From the NCBI RefSeq assembly GCF_019263745.1, contig NZ_CP077107.1, positions 310,001-374,000 on the forward strand: DNA of 64,000 nt, read 5' to 3'. Below the pieces are notes generated by a model. It was not told where the DNA came from. It saw only the letters and a program-made list of their open reading frames with translations, and ran no database searches. Source of the stretch: Methanospirillum hungatei (GTDB lineage: Archaea > Halobacteriota > Methanomicrobia > Methanomicrobiales > Methanospirillaceae). This document shows, piece after piece, positions 16,774 to 24,956 of the stretch. The position numbers and the translations under genes were made by a program. The stretch's first letter is position 1. The number at the start of each line of letters is the position of its first letter.

Positions 16774-17008
16774 CCGAAACAAGTATTCCCGCGTTGATGA
16801 ATCCGATATCCTTATTTTATTCATCATTGCAGGAGCCGGAGTGATGTGTTTTGTCACCGACCCGTATTTCTGGCTGCTCCATCGGGAAACAGGTGACGAG
16901 GTAAAAAAGATATTCACCTATTATACGCTTCCCCAAATCGTAATAGGGATTACCACGTGTATCTTGGTGGTGATAATTCAATTGCTCTTTCCTGTTTCCC
17001 TATTATAA
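16774..17008 (+). pseudogene. C-terminal remnant of a GntP-like permease
   Basis: An open plus-strand frame without a start ends at TAA 17006-17008. Its translation carries a transmembrane segment, VTDPYFWLLHRETG, and a second transmembrane segment. This resembles the C-terminal end of gluconate/anion permeases of the GntP type (xNDPxFWLxxxxxG). Nothing upstream matches the missing 400 or so residues, so this is a leftover of a deleted gene. The assignment is tentative. Confidence 0.45.
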
Positions 17009-17040
17009 GAAATGGAATGAACCAATATGAAAAAAAGGAA

Positions 17041-17175
17041 TCATTCTTTCTCTTCTTTCTTCTCTTCGGAAGAACAGCATGAACCTTCTTTTGGAACAAT
17101 CTTCGGACCACAGCAACAGCATGGTGAATCTTTTTTACCGAATATTCGTTCCATGAAACCTTTCTTTTCTGCCAT
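17041..17175 (-). CDS. 44-residue Cys-rich protein (CCCCGPK)
   Basis: A complete frame from ATG 17175 to TGA 17041-17043. The peptide begins with a short amphipathic helix (GFMERIFGKK), then has four consecutive cysteines at 19-22 followed by GPK, a second pair Cys33-Cys34, and an acidic/basic tail of Glu and Lys. A GGGGAG sequence about 11 nt upstream may serve as ribosome binding site. The cysteine motif matches that of the 62-residue membrane protein, suggesting related metal-binding peptides. It is too short for most gene finders and is easily overlooked. Confidence 0.6.
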   Translation of the reverse strand: MAEKKGFMERIFGKKDSPCCCCGPKIVPKEGSCCSSEEKKEEKE

Positions 17176-17257
17176 GAATAGTATTGCTCCCCGAGCACCT
17201 AAAATTTTATTGAACCTTCTGATCCTCGATAGGAATTATGGATGTTCAGATAATTCT

Positions 17258-17521
17258 CTATTCAGATAGGATGTGATGCATCAGTTTAGTTGTCTTGGAG
17301 GAGAGATCATTCACCGGAATCAGGTAAAGACAACAGATCTTCCCTTAATGATTGTTGGAGATAAGGGCGAGTTTATCACCAACATTCATTTGTGCCTGCT
17401 CTCTGACATCTTTCGGGATGAGGACCTGACCCCTGGCATCAATAGTAAGAATTGCCTCAACCTTAGGTGATTGAGATTCTGAACCCGTTGATACCTCTGG
17501 TTGTGTACCTTTTTAGTTCAT
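17258..17521 (-). pseudogene. AbrB-family regulator broken by two TAA codons
   Basis: The reverse strand keeps one frame of 88 codons from ATG 17521 to TAG 17258-17260. TAA interrupts it at codon 3 (17513-17515) and codon 59 (17345-17347). Between and after these stops the product aligns closely with the hgc-linked regulator: ILTIDARGQVLIPKDVRE, then GDKLALIS, ICCL and a matching C-terminal helix. An upstream AGGA ribosome binding site survives. So the thiol/metal cluster once had a regulator of the same type as the hgc operon, and it was lost by point mutations only. Suppression of UAA is an unlikely alternative. Confidence 0.8.
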
Positions 17522-17851
17522 GCTGAATTCCTGAGTGGTTCAAACAAATATGAAACAGGCATGTATAAATAACGAGCATGTCAATAGTAATTTCATTCTT
17601 ATTTGAATTACATGTGGTAATTATCGTGGCTCTCTGTCAATGGTGTATGGGCTGGGGTGCTGATCCACCTTCCTTTTTTCACTCATAAATTCCGGAATTA
17701 GCCGGTAGCACTGCATAGTAGATCTTCACATCTGTATCCCCAGATATCATGACATTTTACAAACTCCACATTGGGCTCCTGTGCTGTGCCCAAATGACCG
17801 ATAACGTATTGAATCGAAAATTGAATACGCGTTTGACAAGTGGTGATGAAT
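17522..17851. other. Gene-free stretch before the second permease
   Basis: I recognise no gene here. The DNA lies between two divergent units and must hold the promoter of the permease gene at 17852. The reverse strand near 17760 contains a CGVCK fragment in a frame soon closed by stops, probably coincidental. Confidence 0.35.
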
Positions 17852-18778
17852 ATGACTGCCATTAATGATCTCGTCACTGCCGGTCAGTTTTTTGTTATCA
17901 TTACCGTAGAACTGGTCATTCTGTTCATCGGAATCAGTTTTCTCGTAGGTCTCATCCGTGAGTATGTTCCGGAAGAAAAAATCAGAACGGTTCTCACAAG
18001 TAAACACCGGGGAATGGGAAATATTTTCGGAGCCTTTTTTGGTGCTCTTACTCCCTTTTGTTCCTGTTCAACCATCCCGATCCTGGTCGGACTGCTTGAT
18101 GTAGGTGTCCCGTTTGGCATTGCGTACTCGTTTCTGATAGCATCACCGCTCTTAAACCCGGTTATCTTTTTCCTACTTCTGGCACTGTTTGGAGTTGTCC
18201 CGACATTGATTTATGCAGCAATCACATTTTCTATCGCCGTATTATCGGGTATTTTGCTTGAACGTGCCGGATATGGCAGATATGTGAAAGCGGTAACATT
18301 GGAGAAGGGATGTTGTTGTGAATGCGAAGATACCAATAATTCAATTCACAAAACCAGGTTTTCCCGGGCACTCACTTTTGCCTTTTCACTATTCAGACAG
18401 GTCATACCCTACTTAATCCTTGGTGTAGCAATAGGAGCATTCATCTACGGTTTTATTCCGGAAGATCTGATTGTAGCTGTTGCCGGACCTGACAATCCAC
18501 TCGCAATTCCAGTTGCGGCGGTCATCGGAGTACCGATGTATATCAGAGCGGAAACAATAATTCCGATAAGCGCAGTTCTCCTTGATAAAGGGATGGGAAT
18601 CGGTGCGGTCATGGCTCTCATTATCGGTGGCGCCGGGGCAAGTATACCCGAAGTAACGCTTCTTGCTTCTATCTTTGAAAAGAGGCTGGTTGCAGCGTTT
18701 GTTTTTACCGTGCTCGGGGTCGCAATCCTTGCCGGTTTCTTATTTCAGTTCCTTGCGAATGTTGGGATTATCACCTGA
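17852..18778 (+). CDS. ArsP/DUF318-type permease (copy 2)
   Basis: A protein of about 308 residues with eight or so membrane helices. The frame is open to 17840, but GGTGA at 17842-17846 with 5-nt spacing supports the ATG at 17852. The family motif TPFCSCSTIPILVG (cysteines about 70 and 72) marks it as a DUF318-type permease. A cytoplasmic-type loop contains CCCEC near residue 152, another cysteine cluster. It is more like the typical bacterial family members than copy 1. It is transcribed opposite to copy 1, with the small Cys-containing gene and the DGC gene at 18940-19535 downstream. Metal(loid) efflux is the family-based inference. Confidence 0.88.
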   Translation: MTAINDLVTAGQFFVIITVELVILFIGISFLVGLIREYVPEEKIRTVLTSKHRGMGNIFGAFFGALTPFCSCSTIPILVGLLDVGVPFGIAYSFLIASPLLNPVIFFLLLALFGVVPTLIYAAITFSIAVLSGILLERAGYGRYVKAVTLEKGCCCECEDTNNSIHKTRFSRALTFAFSLFRQVIPYLILGVAIGAFIYGFIPEDLIVAVAGPDNPLAIPVAAVIGVPMYIRAETIIPISAVLLDKGMGIGAVMALIIGGAGASIPEVTLLASIFEKRLVAAFVFTVLGVAILAGFLFQFLANVGIIT

Positions 18779-18939
18779 TCGATAAAAGTCAACAATTTAT
18801 TTTCTGAAAGGACATCCATCCTTTCTTCTCTCCGGGTACGGTCTTTTATAACAAACTCTGGGGAACCTGGATCTAACCATTTCACAAAAAACTGAGATCC
18901 GACTTTGCCTTATAACCAGTTATCTGTTGATATCATTGT

Positions 18940-19179
18940 ATGGTAGCATTACTATGGTTTTTTCTCCCTATTGGAGTATTTCTGATTGTTGGAATCCTAT
19001 GCATCATCATGATGTGTTGTATGCCCCGGATGGGATTTTGCAACATGCAACAGTGGAGAAAAACAATGGAGAATCAGGAGAAAGAGACTTGTTTCCGGAC
19101 GATGTGTCGGGACTGGAAGAGGAAGGAATCTAACGGAAATTCCCGGTACTGCCGGTGGATGAAGGACCAGGAGCGATGA
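18940..19179 (+). CDS. 79-residue small membrane protein with CC motifs
   Basis: One membrane helix (about residues 4-26) is followed by CCMPRMGFC and a polar, basic tail with further single cysteines. Architecture and position parallel the 62-residue protein beside permease 1: short helix, cysteine pair followed by proline, charged tail. Its stop overlaps the start of the downstream DGC gene as ATGA. No ribosome binding site is evident; the transcript may be leaderless. No family is recognised. A membrane-anchored metal or thiol adaptor is my inference. Confidence 0.6.
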   Translation: MVALLWFFLPIGVFLIVGILCIIMMCCMPRMGFCNMQQWRKTMENQEKETCFRTMCRDWKRKESNGNSRYCRWMKDQER

Positions 19180-19535
19180 TGTCATCCCATCATCATTCCT
19201 CCTCATCCGGCCCGGTTGTTCTGGCAACCTGCTCCGGGTTTTGTAATGTCGGGCAATTGACTACTCAGGCAGCCATGCACCTAATTCGTCGGTTTCCTGG
19301 TATGTACACCTGGATGAAAGCAGAGAAAGGAAAGTCAGTTCATAACCCTGGTACTAACCGACCGGTCTGGGCAATTGTTGGTAGCGAAGATTGTTGTGCC
19401 TGTGAAGTGCTTGAAAAATCCGGAGTTTGCTACTCAAAGACGGTAATTGCAACAGATCTGGGTATCAATCGTGATCCTCATGGGGAAGTTTCCTTTGATC
19501 AGATATCCCGGTTTGCAGAGAAGATAACTTCCTGA
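19176..19535 (+). CDS. DGC-type putative zinc-binding protein (copy 3)
   Basis: A product of about 119 residues. An AGGAG site precedes two adjacent ATGs (19176, 19179); the first overlaps the upstream stop as ATGA. It starts with a His/Ser-rich stretch (HHHSSSS), then the family start ATCSGFCNVGQLT. In place of DGC it has VGSEDCCAC, so the motif that names the family is altered while the cysteines are kept. LIRRFPG matches copy 1 (LIRRCPG), which supports common descent. A role in zinc or other metal binding is assumed from the family. Confidence 0.78.
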   Translation: MMSSHHHSSSSGPVVLATCSGFCNVGQLTTQAAMHLIRRFPGMYTWMKAEKGKSVHNPGTNRPVWAIVGSEDCCACEVLEKSGVCYSKTVIATDLGINRDPHGEVSFDQISRFAEKITS

Positions 19536-19628
19536 TTGTTCATCATTGTATTTTCTGAATACGGGGAATGCATACTATCATCTTTTCTCCTATCCAATGT
19601 AAAACCTCATTCATTGTCGTGATATATT

Positions 19629-20441
19629 ATGGAGTCATTTTCGTCAGGATTTGCTCGCGTAGATACTACAACAGATAGCAAATCCTTTGTTCAGTACCTT
19701 AATCTCATTCATTCGCTACCCTTTTTCCAGGAATGCAAAAAACAGAGTTATCAGGAATTAAACGTGTGCCCTGGAGCCTCAATTCTTGAAGTCGGATGTG
19801 GAAACGGTGTTGATGCATGGGTAATGGCAGGACTTTCCGGACCTGAAGGCCGGGTAGTTGGTATCGATGTAAGTAAAACCATGCTCATTTCCGCGAAATC
19901 AGGTCAATATTCAGGTTCTGCATCTCCTCACTTTGTGATGAGTGATGCCATGCATCTTCCGTTTTCAGATGGCATGTTCGATGGAGTCAGGACTGATCGG
20001 GTATTACAACATACCAAAAACCCATCTGATGCAATCAGGGAGATGACCCGGGTCCTTCGAAAATCAGGTACGGTAGTAATGTTTGAACCAGACTGGGATA
20101 CCTATGGTATCTGGCCTGGTGACCGGAAAGTAACCCGAAAAATCATAGATTTCTGGTGTGGACACATACCCTCGGGGTGGGTAGGTAAATCATTATACTC
20201 TGCATGTGTGAATGCAGATCTTCATCATATAGAGATGAAACCGATCGTCCTTACCATCACTGATCTCAATATTGCAAATAAAGTATTTGATCTTGAGAAT
20301 ACCATCTCACTGGTGACGAAATCTGAAATAATAACCCCGGAGGAGAGCGAAGCCCTGTTATCTGATTTATATGATGCAGAAAATTCTCATTCGTTCTTTT
20401 CCTCTCTTGTCTTTTACCTGGTGACGGGAGTAAAACACTAA
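19629..20441 (+). CDS. Class I SAM-dependent methyltransferase
   Basis: A 270-residue soluble enzyme. Motif I is EVGCGNG at residues 54-60, followed by the acidic motif II residue in VVGIDVS, and motif IV near DAMHLPF and RTDRVLQH. The fold is the Methyltransf_11/UbiE-like type that acts on small molecules. It sits within the thiol/metal cluster after a DGC gene, with about 90 nt between them. Arsenite and other metal(loid) methyltransferases share this fold, but the three conserved cysteines of ArsM are not evident, so the substrate stays open. Confidence 0.85.
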   Translation: MESFSSGFARVDTTTDSKSFVQYLNLIHSLPFFQECKKQSYQELNVCPGASILEVGCGNGVDAWVMAGLSGPEGRVVGIDVSKTMLISAKSGQYSGSASPHFVMSDAMHLPFSDGMFDGVRTDRVLQHTKNPSDAIREMTRVLRKSGTVVMFEPDWDTYGIWPGDRKVTRKIIDFWCGHIPSGWVGKSLYSACVNADLHHIEMKPIVLTITDLNIANKVFDLENTISLVTKSEIITPEESEALLSDLYDAENSHSFFSSLVFYLVTGVKH

Positions 20442-20464
20442 TTTTTCAGTTTCTCAAAAAAATT

Positions 20465-20935
20465 TCAGGCCCGGAGATGATTCTTTTGAACATCTTCGGC
20501 TACCTGCTTTGCATATGTTGTAAATAGTTCATCTGATACTTCATTCATCCCAAAAGGCAGTGATTCAGGATATATCGTATCTGCAAGAACCACGGTTGGA
20601 TTGAGATCATCAAGGACTCCCTCCATCATCCGTGAAGCACATGCGATAAAACATCCCTCTATAGCAATCACTTTCCCTGCTCTCCGAACGAGATTTCTCT
20701 GGCCGGTATCCTTTGTGAAGGCTCCACCAAGACAGATACGGACGGTCTGTTCCGGAGCAATGATCTGAGCCAGGATATTTGCCGCTCGTCTGGCAACCTC
20801 GCCCCGTGCACATGCTCCTTCGCATGACATGACGGCGACCTTTGCTGGACTGGTGGAATTCTTTTCTGCATACTCTTCACAAAGACCACAGACTCCCGTA
20901 ACCTTTGAAATTTTTACCAATTCATATTCAGTCAT
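20465..20935 (-). CDS. DGC-type putative zinc-binding protein (copy 4)
   Basis: A 156-residue protein converging on the methyltransferase gene. An N-terminal CGLC motif (residues 16-19) is followed by the family start MSCEGACARGEVARRA and by IEGCFIAC, which stands at the DGC position. It is the most divergent of the four copies in this cluster and longer at both ends. It is divergent from the ArsR gene, with about 120 nt between them, and could be regulated by it. Zinc binding is assumed from the family; no catalytic motif is visible. Confidence 0.78.
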   Translation of the reverse strand: MTEYELVKISKVTGVCGLCEEYAEKNSTSPAKVAVMSCEGACARGEVARRAANILAQIIAPEQTVRICLGGAFTKDTGQRNLVRRAGKVIAIEGCFIACASRMMEGVLDDLNPTVVLADTIYPESLPFGMNEVSDELFTTYAKQVAEDVQKNHLRA

Positions 20936-21053
20936 CTGAACCAGATTAAAGTTGTTTTAAGTAGTATGAAAAAGGAAAAGGAGTATTTCAGGTTTTACTG
21001 AGATCGTATCGATATTATTTCATACTGAACACAAGAATATTGAGAAGAGGAAT

Positions 21054-21437
21054 ATGTCATCTACTCGGTGTTGTCCATCTGATTGTGCCTTACGTGAGGA
21101 CTGGGAAGAAGAGCTGCGCCATGAATCAGAGGCACTTATCCATCCGGCTACCGATACCCTCATGAAGCTCTGTCATCTCATGAGTCACCCAATACGGTTA
21201 AAGATCCTTCTTATGCTTTGTCTCCGTGATCATTGTGTCTGCGAGTTGATCTGGAACCTGGAAAAAACTCACAGCCCTATCTCAAACCATCTAAAAATAC
21301 TCCGGGACAGTGGGATTATCGAGACGTATTACCGGTCAAACCATAAGATTTACCGGCTTAGTGAAACGATGGATCATACCGTTCTTAAGATGATGGCAAA
21401 AAAGTGGAGAGAAGAAACCGGATATTCCTTCAGATAA
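21054..21437 (+). CDS. ArsR/SmtB-family metal-responsive repressor
   Basis: A 127-residue winged-helix protein. The recognition region reads SPISNHLKILRDSGII (residues 74-89). Just before it, HCVCEL (Cys61, Cys63) is the classic alpha-3 metal-binding CVC motif of ArsR/CadC-type repressors. The N-terminus adds CCPSDC (residues 6-11), which could complete the site as in CadC. A GAGGAAT site precedes the ATG. It sits at the centre of the cluster, divergent from a DGC gene and convergent with the CcdA fusion. It is the most likely intact metal-sensing regulator for this region; target promoters are inference. Confidence 0.92.
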   Translation: MSSTRCCPSDCALREDWEEELRHESEALIHPATDTLMKLCHLMSHPIRLKILLMLCLRDHCVCELIWNLEKTHSPISNHLKILRDSGIIETYYRSNHKIYRLSETMDHTVLKMMAKKWREETGYSFR

Positions 21438-21448
21438 CATCAAAAAAA

Positions 21449-22651
21449 TTATCCAAGGACTTCATACAGGATGAAGACCGCAAAGCCAATGAGGACCAGA
21501 CCGATAATTCCCCGGAGTAATCTCCTCTGTTCGAGTCGCCACTCATTCACCCGTTCTGGTGGAAGTCCAAAGGTGACAAGTATCAGAATTATGAGCAGGG
21601 GAAGGACGAATGCAATATTGTAGACAAACAGGTACCCAAGTGCCTGGGTCATATTCGATTTCATTGAGATCATCGATATGATAGAGAGGTAAATCCCTCC
21701 GGTACAGGGAAGTTCAAACATCCCGACAAGAATACCTAGAATAAATGCTGCCGGAATGGTTGCCTGTTTCATCACCCGGTTAATAAGACCTGACTGGGAT
21801 GCAGGAATCCCGAGTGTCGGCTTCTCTTTTGGAAAGAGAGCGTCCTTAACCATTATCAGACCGGCAATGAGGGCAATACATCCGGCAACGAATGAAAAGA
21901 TGGTTGTAGCGCCTGTAGTCTGGATAATCGTAAAGATACCAAGTCCTGAAAGGTAATAGAAAATAAAGACTGCTCCAGTGTAGACAAGGCCGGCAGTCAG
22001 CATCATTTTCCTGCTTTTTTGTGCCATCAGGTAAACGAGCAGGAATACCAGGACCGCAAATGCACAGGGATTAATCCCGTCAAGAAGCCCGGCTCCGATG
22101 ATAAGCAACAATGGGATCTCATCGGATGGTGAATCCGGAGTCAGAGACGGGGATGTAAAGATATTGGAAAAGAGATTAGAGGATCCACTCTGCTGTTTCT
22201 GAAGAACTAACAGTTCTTCCAGGTGATTACTGATGTCCTGAACTCCCTCAACAGAAATATTTCCGATAATGAGAGAAGGGACCGAAAGAAAATTCCGGTT
22301 GTATTTCTTCTTGTAACTTTCAAAAATGGTCCGGTTTTCAGTACTATTAAAAAGATCATACCTGAGGAGTGTCATTTCAGTATGATTTGGGGCAAATCCA
22401 TCAAGAAATGCCATAGCATCATGACATGCTCCGCAATGAGTGTTAAAGAAAAATATTACCTGGCCTGGGGGAAGGTTGCCGGATAGTAACGTGGGATCTG
22501 ATCGGATCAGGTCAGATAAACTGTCAGGACTGATTTCACTTCCATTCACTGCATACATTGCTCCAAGAGAGGGGGAAACAACAATGAGTGAAAGAAGGGA
22601 AAAGATAAGGACAGATATCAGTGTGATCCGGGAGTAGTTGTGTGAAAACAT
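21449..22651 (-). CDS. Thioredoxin-CcdA fusion (DsbD-like thiol transporter)
   Basis: A protein of about 400 residues (ATG at 22651 preferred over an in-frame TTG four codons upstream). A signal helix is followed by an extracytoplasmic thioredoxin-like domain with FFNTHCGAC (Cys73/Cys76). A CcdA-type membrane domain of six or more helices follows, with the paired cysteines in GINPCAFAVLV near 192 and ELPCTGG near 317. Such proteins carry reducing equivalents across the membrane. The adjacent ArsF-like gene (26 nt upstream, same strand) is a plausible extracytoplasmic client. The order of domains is the reverse of bacterial DsbD. Confidence 0.85.
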   Translation of the reverse strand: MFSHNYSRITLISVLIFSLLSLIVVSPSLGAMYAVNGSEISPDSLSDLIRSDPTLLSGNLPPGQVIFFFNTHCGACHDAMAFLDGFAPNHTEMTLLRYDLFNSTENRTIFESYKKKYNRNFLSVPSLIIGNISVEGVQDISNHLEELLVLQKQQSGSSNLFSNIFTSPSLTPDSPSDEIPLLLIIGAGLLDGINPCAFAVLVFLLVYLMAQKSRKMMLTAGLVYTGAVFIFYYLSGLGIFTIIQTTGATTIFSFVAGCIALIAGLIMVKDALFPKEKPTLGIPASQSGLINRVMKQATIPAAFILGILVGMFELPCTGGIYLSIISMISMKSNMTQALGYLFVYNIAFVLPLLIILILVTFGLPPERVNEWRLEQRRLLRGIIGLVLIGFAVFILYEVLG

Positions 22652-22677
22652 AACAGAACACAATTCTGGAAAATTAT

Positions 22678-23145
22678 TTATTCAGAAAAGTCACCGGCAA
22701 AGCGCTTTTCGATAAGTTCTTTTAAATATGTCATGGATTCATCTTTTTTGCCAGCCAGGTACCAGACCTTAATATTCTCTTCTTTATGAAAACCGTCTTT
22801 ATCATAGACACCAATCATCAATGAAGATCCCGTTACCTCGTACTGCTTTACCAGTTCAGCATTTGCCGGGTCCTGAAAATTTATATGACCAAAGACGATT
22901 TTTTTGCTTTCCAGTTCATCCGGGAAGTATGTCTTTACAGCGTCTTCAGCGTTATTTCCCATATTTGTACAGGTATAACATCCATTTGTAGGGTGGAAAT
23001 GATAGACTTCAATTTTCTCTACGGTTGAGGACTCTGTTCCGTTTGATTCCTCAGCATAGCAGATTCCACATGCTGTTATGAGAATGATTGTGGCTGCAAT
23101 AACTGTTTTCAGAATAAGACCTTGGTTTTTTATTGATAAACTCAT
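22678..23145 (-). CDS. ArsF-like thioredoxin-fold protein (second copy)
   Basis: A 155-residue protein with an N-terminal hydrophobic segment (about residues 12-30) and a VYHFHPTNGCYTCTN motif (Cys56/Cys59). Its C-terminal half matches the copy at 13345: SLMIG, then a VWY/LWY strand and a terminal KRF/KRL helix. The start is firm, with AGGAGG 7 nt upstream. It heads a two-gene unit with the thioredoxin-CcdA fusion, which suggests that CcdA keeps this CxxC reduced on the outside of the membrane. The database name ArsF should not be read as proof of an arsenic role. Confidence 0.8.
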   Translation of the reverse strand: MSLSIKNQGLILKTVIAATIILITACGICYAEESNGTESSTVEKIEVYHFHPTNGCYTCTNMGNNAEDAVKTYFPDELESKKIVFGHINFQDPANAELVKQYEVTGSSLMIGVYDKDGFHKEENIKVWYLAGKKDESMTYLKELIEKRFAGDFSE

Positions 23146-23327
23146 GAAATTCCTCCTAAATTAAAACCAGAAAAAGATATCGTCAGATGAGAATTTTGAA
23201 ATGAATGTAACGATGAGAGAGTATGTTTAAATGAAAGAGCATTAATTTTCAGATTTATTCTCATCTGCCTTAGATTCAATATAATTTGAAATACATATAT
23301 ACTTTTCGGAAAAAATTAGATTTTTTT

Positions 23328-24956
23328 GTAACTATTCAGCCGGTCTCAGCGCCCTTATCCCGTCCATCTGAAAACCTACTCTAATATTAGTCCTCTTCTT
23401 CTAAAAATTCATTTTTACCGAAAGATCTTTTTATAATGACTATTAACGTTAAATTATCAAATGGACTTTCCAGAAGAACTCAAAGCCAAAATACTTGAAT
23501 GTCCTCCTGAAGTAATTGCATATATTGTTCACCTACATGAAAGAATTGATCAATTAGAATCCAGAGTCAAAGAACTCGAATCCAGGCTAAACCTCAATAG
23601 TCGAAATAGCGGAAAACCACCATCTTCTGATGGGTATGCTAAAAAGAATCGAAATAAATCAGATTCTCGAAAGAAATATCCGGGAGGTCAACCCGGCCAT
23701 AAAGGGACAACCTTAAGGCAGAGTCCTCATCCAGATCATATCGAATATCATAAACCTCATGAATGCTCCAAATGTGGACATAGCCTTGTTTCTGGAAAAA
23801 TACTCGGCATTGAAAAAAGACAGGTTTTTGATCTTCCCCCTCCTCCCACAATCGAGATAACAGAACATCAGTCTTTCACTATCTGCTGTCCTCATTGTGG
23901 TTTAAAAACATCAGGGGATTTTCCCGAAGATGTTACACATCCAGTTCAATATGGATCCAGAGTCAAATCTTATCTGACCTATTTTTCTCATCATCAATTA
24001 ATCCCTTATGAACGAGTAACTGAAATCTGCTCAGTTCTTTTCGGTTTTTCTGTTAGTCCTGGAACAATCGTAAATTTAACTCACAATCTAGCGAAGAAAT
24101 TACAATCATTTAAGGATGATATTGTAAACGTTCTTCAAAATGAGCCCGTAATCCATAATGATGAAACTGGAGTCAGAGTAGAAGGAAAACTTCATTGGCT
24201 TCATGTGACCTGTACTCCTAACCTAACTCATTATTCCCTTCAGAGAAAAAGAGGTAAAGAAGGAATGGATAATATTGGAATCCTTCCTGAATTTCATGGG
24301 ATTAGTGTTCATGATTTCTGGGGTCCTTATCTTTCCTATTCCTGCGAACACAGTTTTTGTTGTGCTCATATTATCCGAGAACTCATCCGGGTTGAAGAAG
24401 AAACCTCTCAAAAATGGCCTTATGATCTTATTGAGTTATTATTAGGGGCAAAAGAAAACAAAGAGATATTTCATGGAGTTGGGGTTCCTATTCCTCCAAT
24501 CATTCGTACCAGTCTGATGGAGTCATACGATGAATTGATACAGATAGGACTGGATGAAAATCCTCCACCGGTTGTAGATGAAGTAAAAAGGGGCAGGAAG
24601 AAAAAGGGATTTGTACGAAACTTACTCGAAAGGCTAAAAGAGTGGAGAGAGAGTGTGTTGAGATTTATAAATGATCCTCTCGTTCCATTCGACAATAATC
24701 AGGCCGAGAGAGATATTCGTATGATGAAGGTAAAAATGAAAATATCAGGTGGATTTAGAAGCTTCGATACAGCCAGTGCGATTGCTCTGATCAGAAGTTA
24801 CATCTCAACTATAAGAAAAAATGGAATTAATGTTATTGAAGGAATTGTTTCAGCATTTCATAATTTTCCATGGTCACCAAATAGAACCAAAGATATTAGT
24901 GGAGAGTCGTTACTCTCTCAAAATCTTGCATTAGCCTAAGCCGACTGAATAGTTAC
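23328..24956 (+). mobile_element. IS66-family insertion sequence (single-ORF type)
   Basis: About 1.63 kb. The left end GTAACTATTCAGCCGG (23328-23343) and right end CCGACTGAATAGTTAC (24941-24956) are near-perfect inverted repeats, extended by T-runs outside. It carries only the tnpC-like transposase, as in the ISBst12 subgroup of IS66. I see no 8-bp target duplication: the flanks ATTTTTTT and AAAAATTT do not match. The DNA to the right is the interrupted middle of a gene whose 5' part is not on the left. Together these suggest recombination between two copies or an adjacent deletion after insertion. Confidence 0.85.
23461..24939 (+). CDS. IS66-family transposase (TnpC type)
   Basis: A 492-residue intact transposase. 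It starts with a leucine-zipper-like coiled coil (residues about 25-45), then NSRNSGKPPSSDG, the standard IS66 N-terminal motif. A zinc finger follows (CSKCGHSL near 102 and CCPHCGLK near 142). The DDE catalytic domain shows DETG near 236 and the downstream acidic residues, with a terminal NNQAERDIRMMKVKMKISGG block that holds the Glu. The C-terminal SLLSQNLALA end is normal for the family. The frame is open throughout, so the element may still be active. Confidence 0.95.
   Translation: MDFPEELKAKILECPPEVIAYIVHLHERIDQLESRVKELESRLNLNSRNSGKPPSSDGYAKKNRNKSDSRKKYPGGQPGHKGTTLRQSPHPDHIEYHKPHECSKCGHSLVSGKILGIEKRQVFDLPPPPTIEITEHQSFTICCPHCGLKTSGDFPEDVTHPVQYGSRVKSYLTYFSHHQLIPYERVTEICSVLFGFSVSPGTIVNLTHNLAKKLQSFKDDIVNVLQNEPVIHNDETGVRVEGKLHWLHVTCTPNLTHYSLQRKRGKEGMDNIGILPEFHGISVHDFWGPYLSYSCEHSFCCAHIIRELIRVEEETSQKWPYDLIELLLGAKENKEIFHGVGVPIPPIIRTSLMESYDELIQIGLDENPPPVVDEVKRGRKKKGFVRNLLERLKEWRESVLRFINDPLVPFDNNQAERDIRMMKVKMKISGGFRSFDTASAIALIRSYISTIRKNGINVIEGIVSAFHNFPWSPNRTKDISGESLLSQNLALA

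Noticed and set aside
17735-17775. CGVCK fragment on the reverse strand
   Set aside because: The frame is closed by stops on both sides within a few codons and has no start; likely chance.
19629-20441. ArsM arsenite methyltransferase
   Set aside because: The SAM fold is clear but the conserved ArsM cysteines are not evident; called only as a class I methyltransferase.
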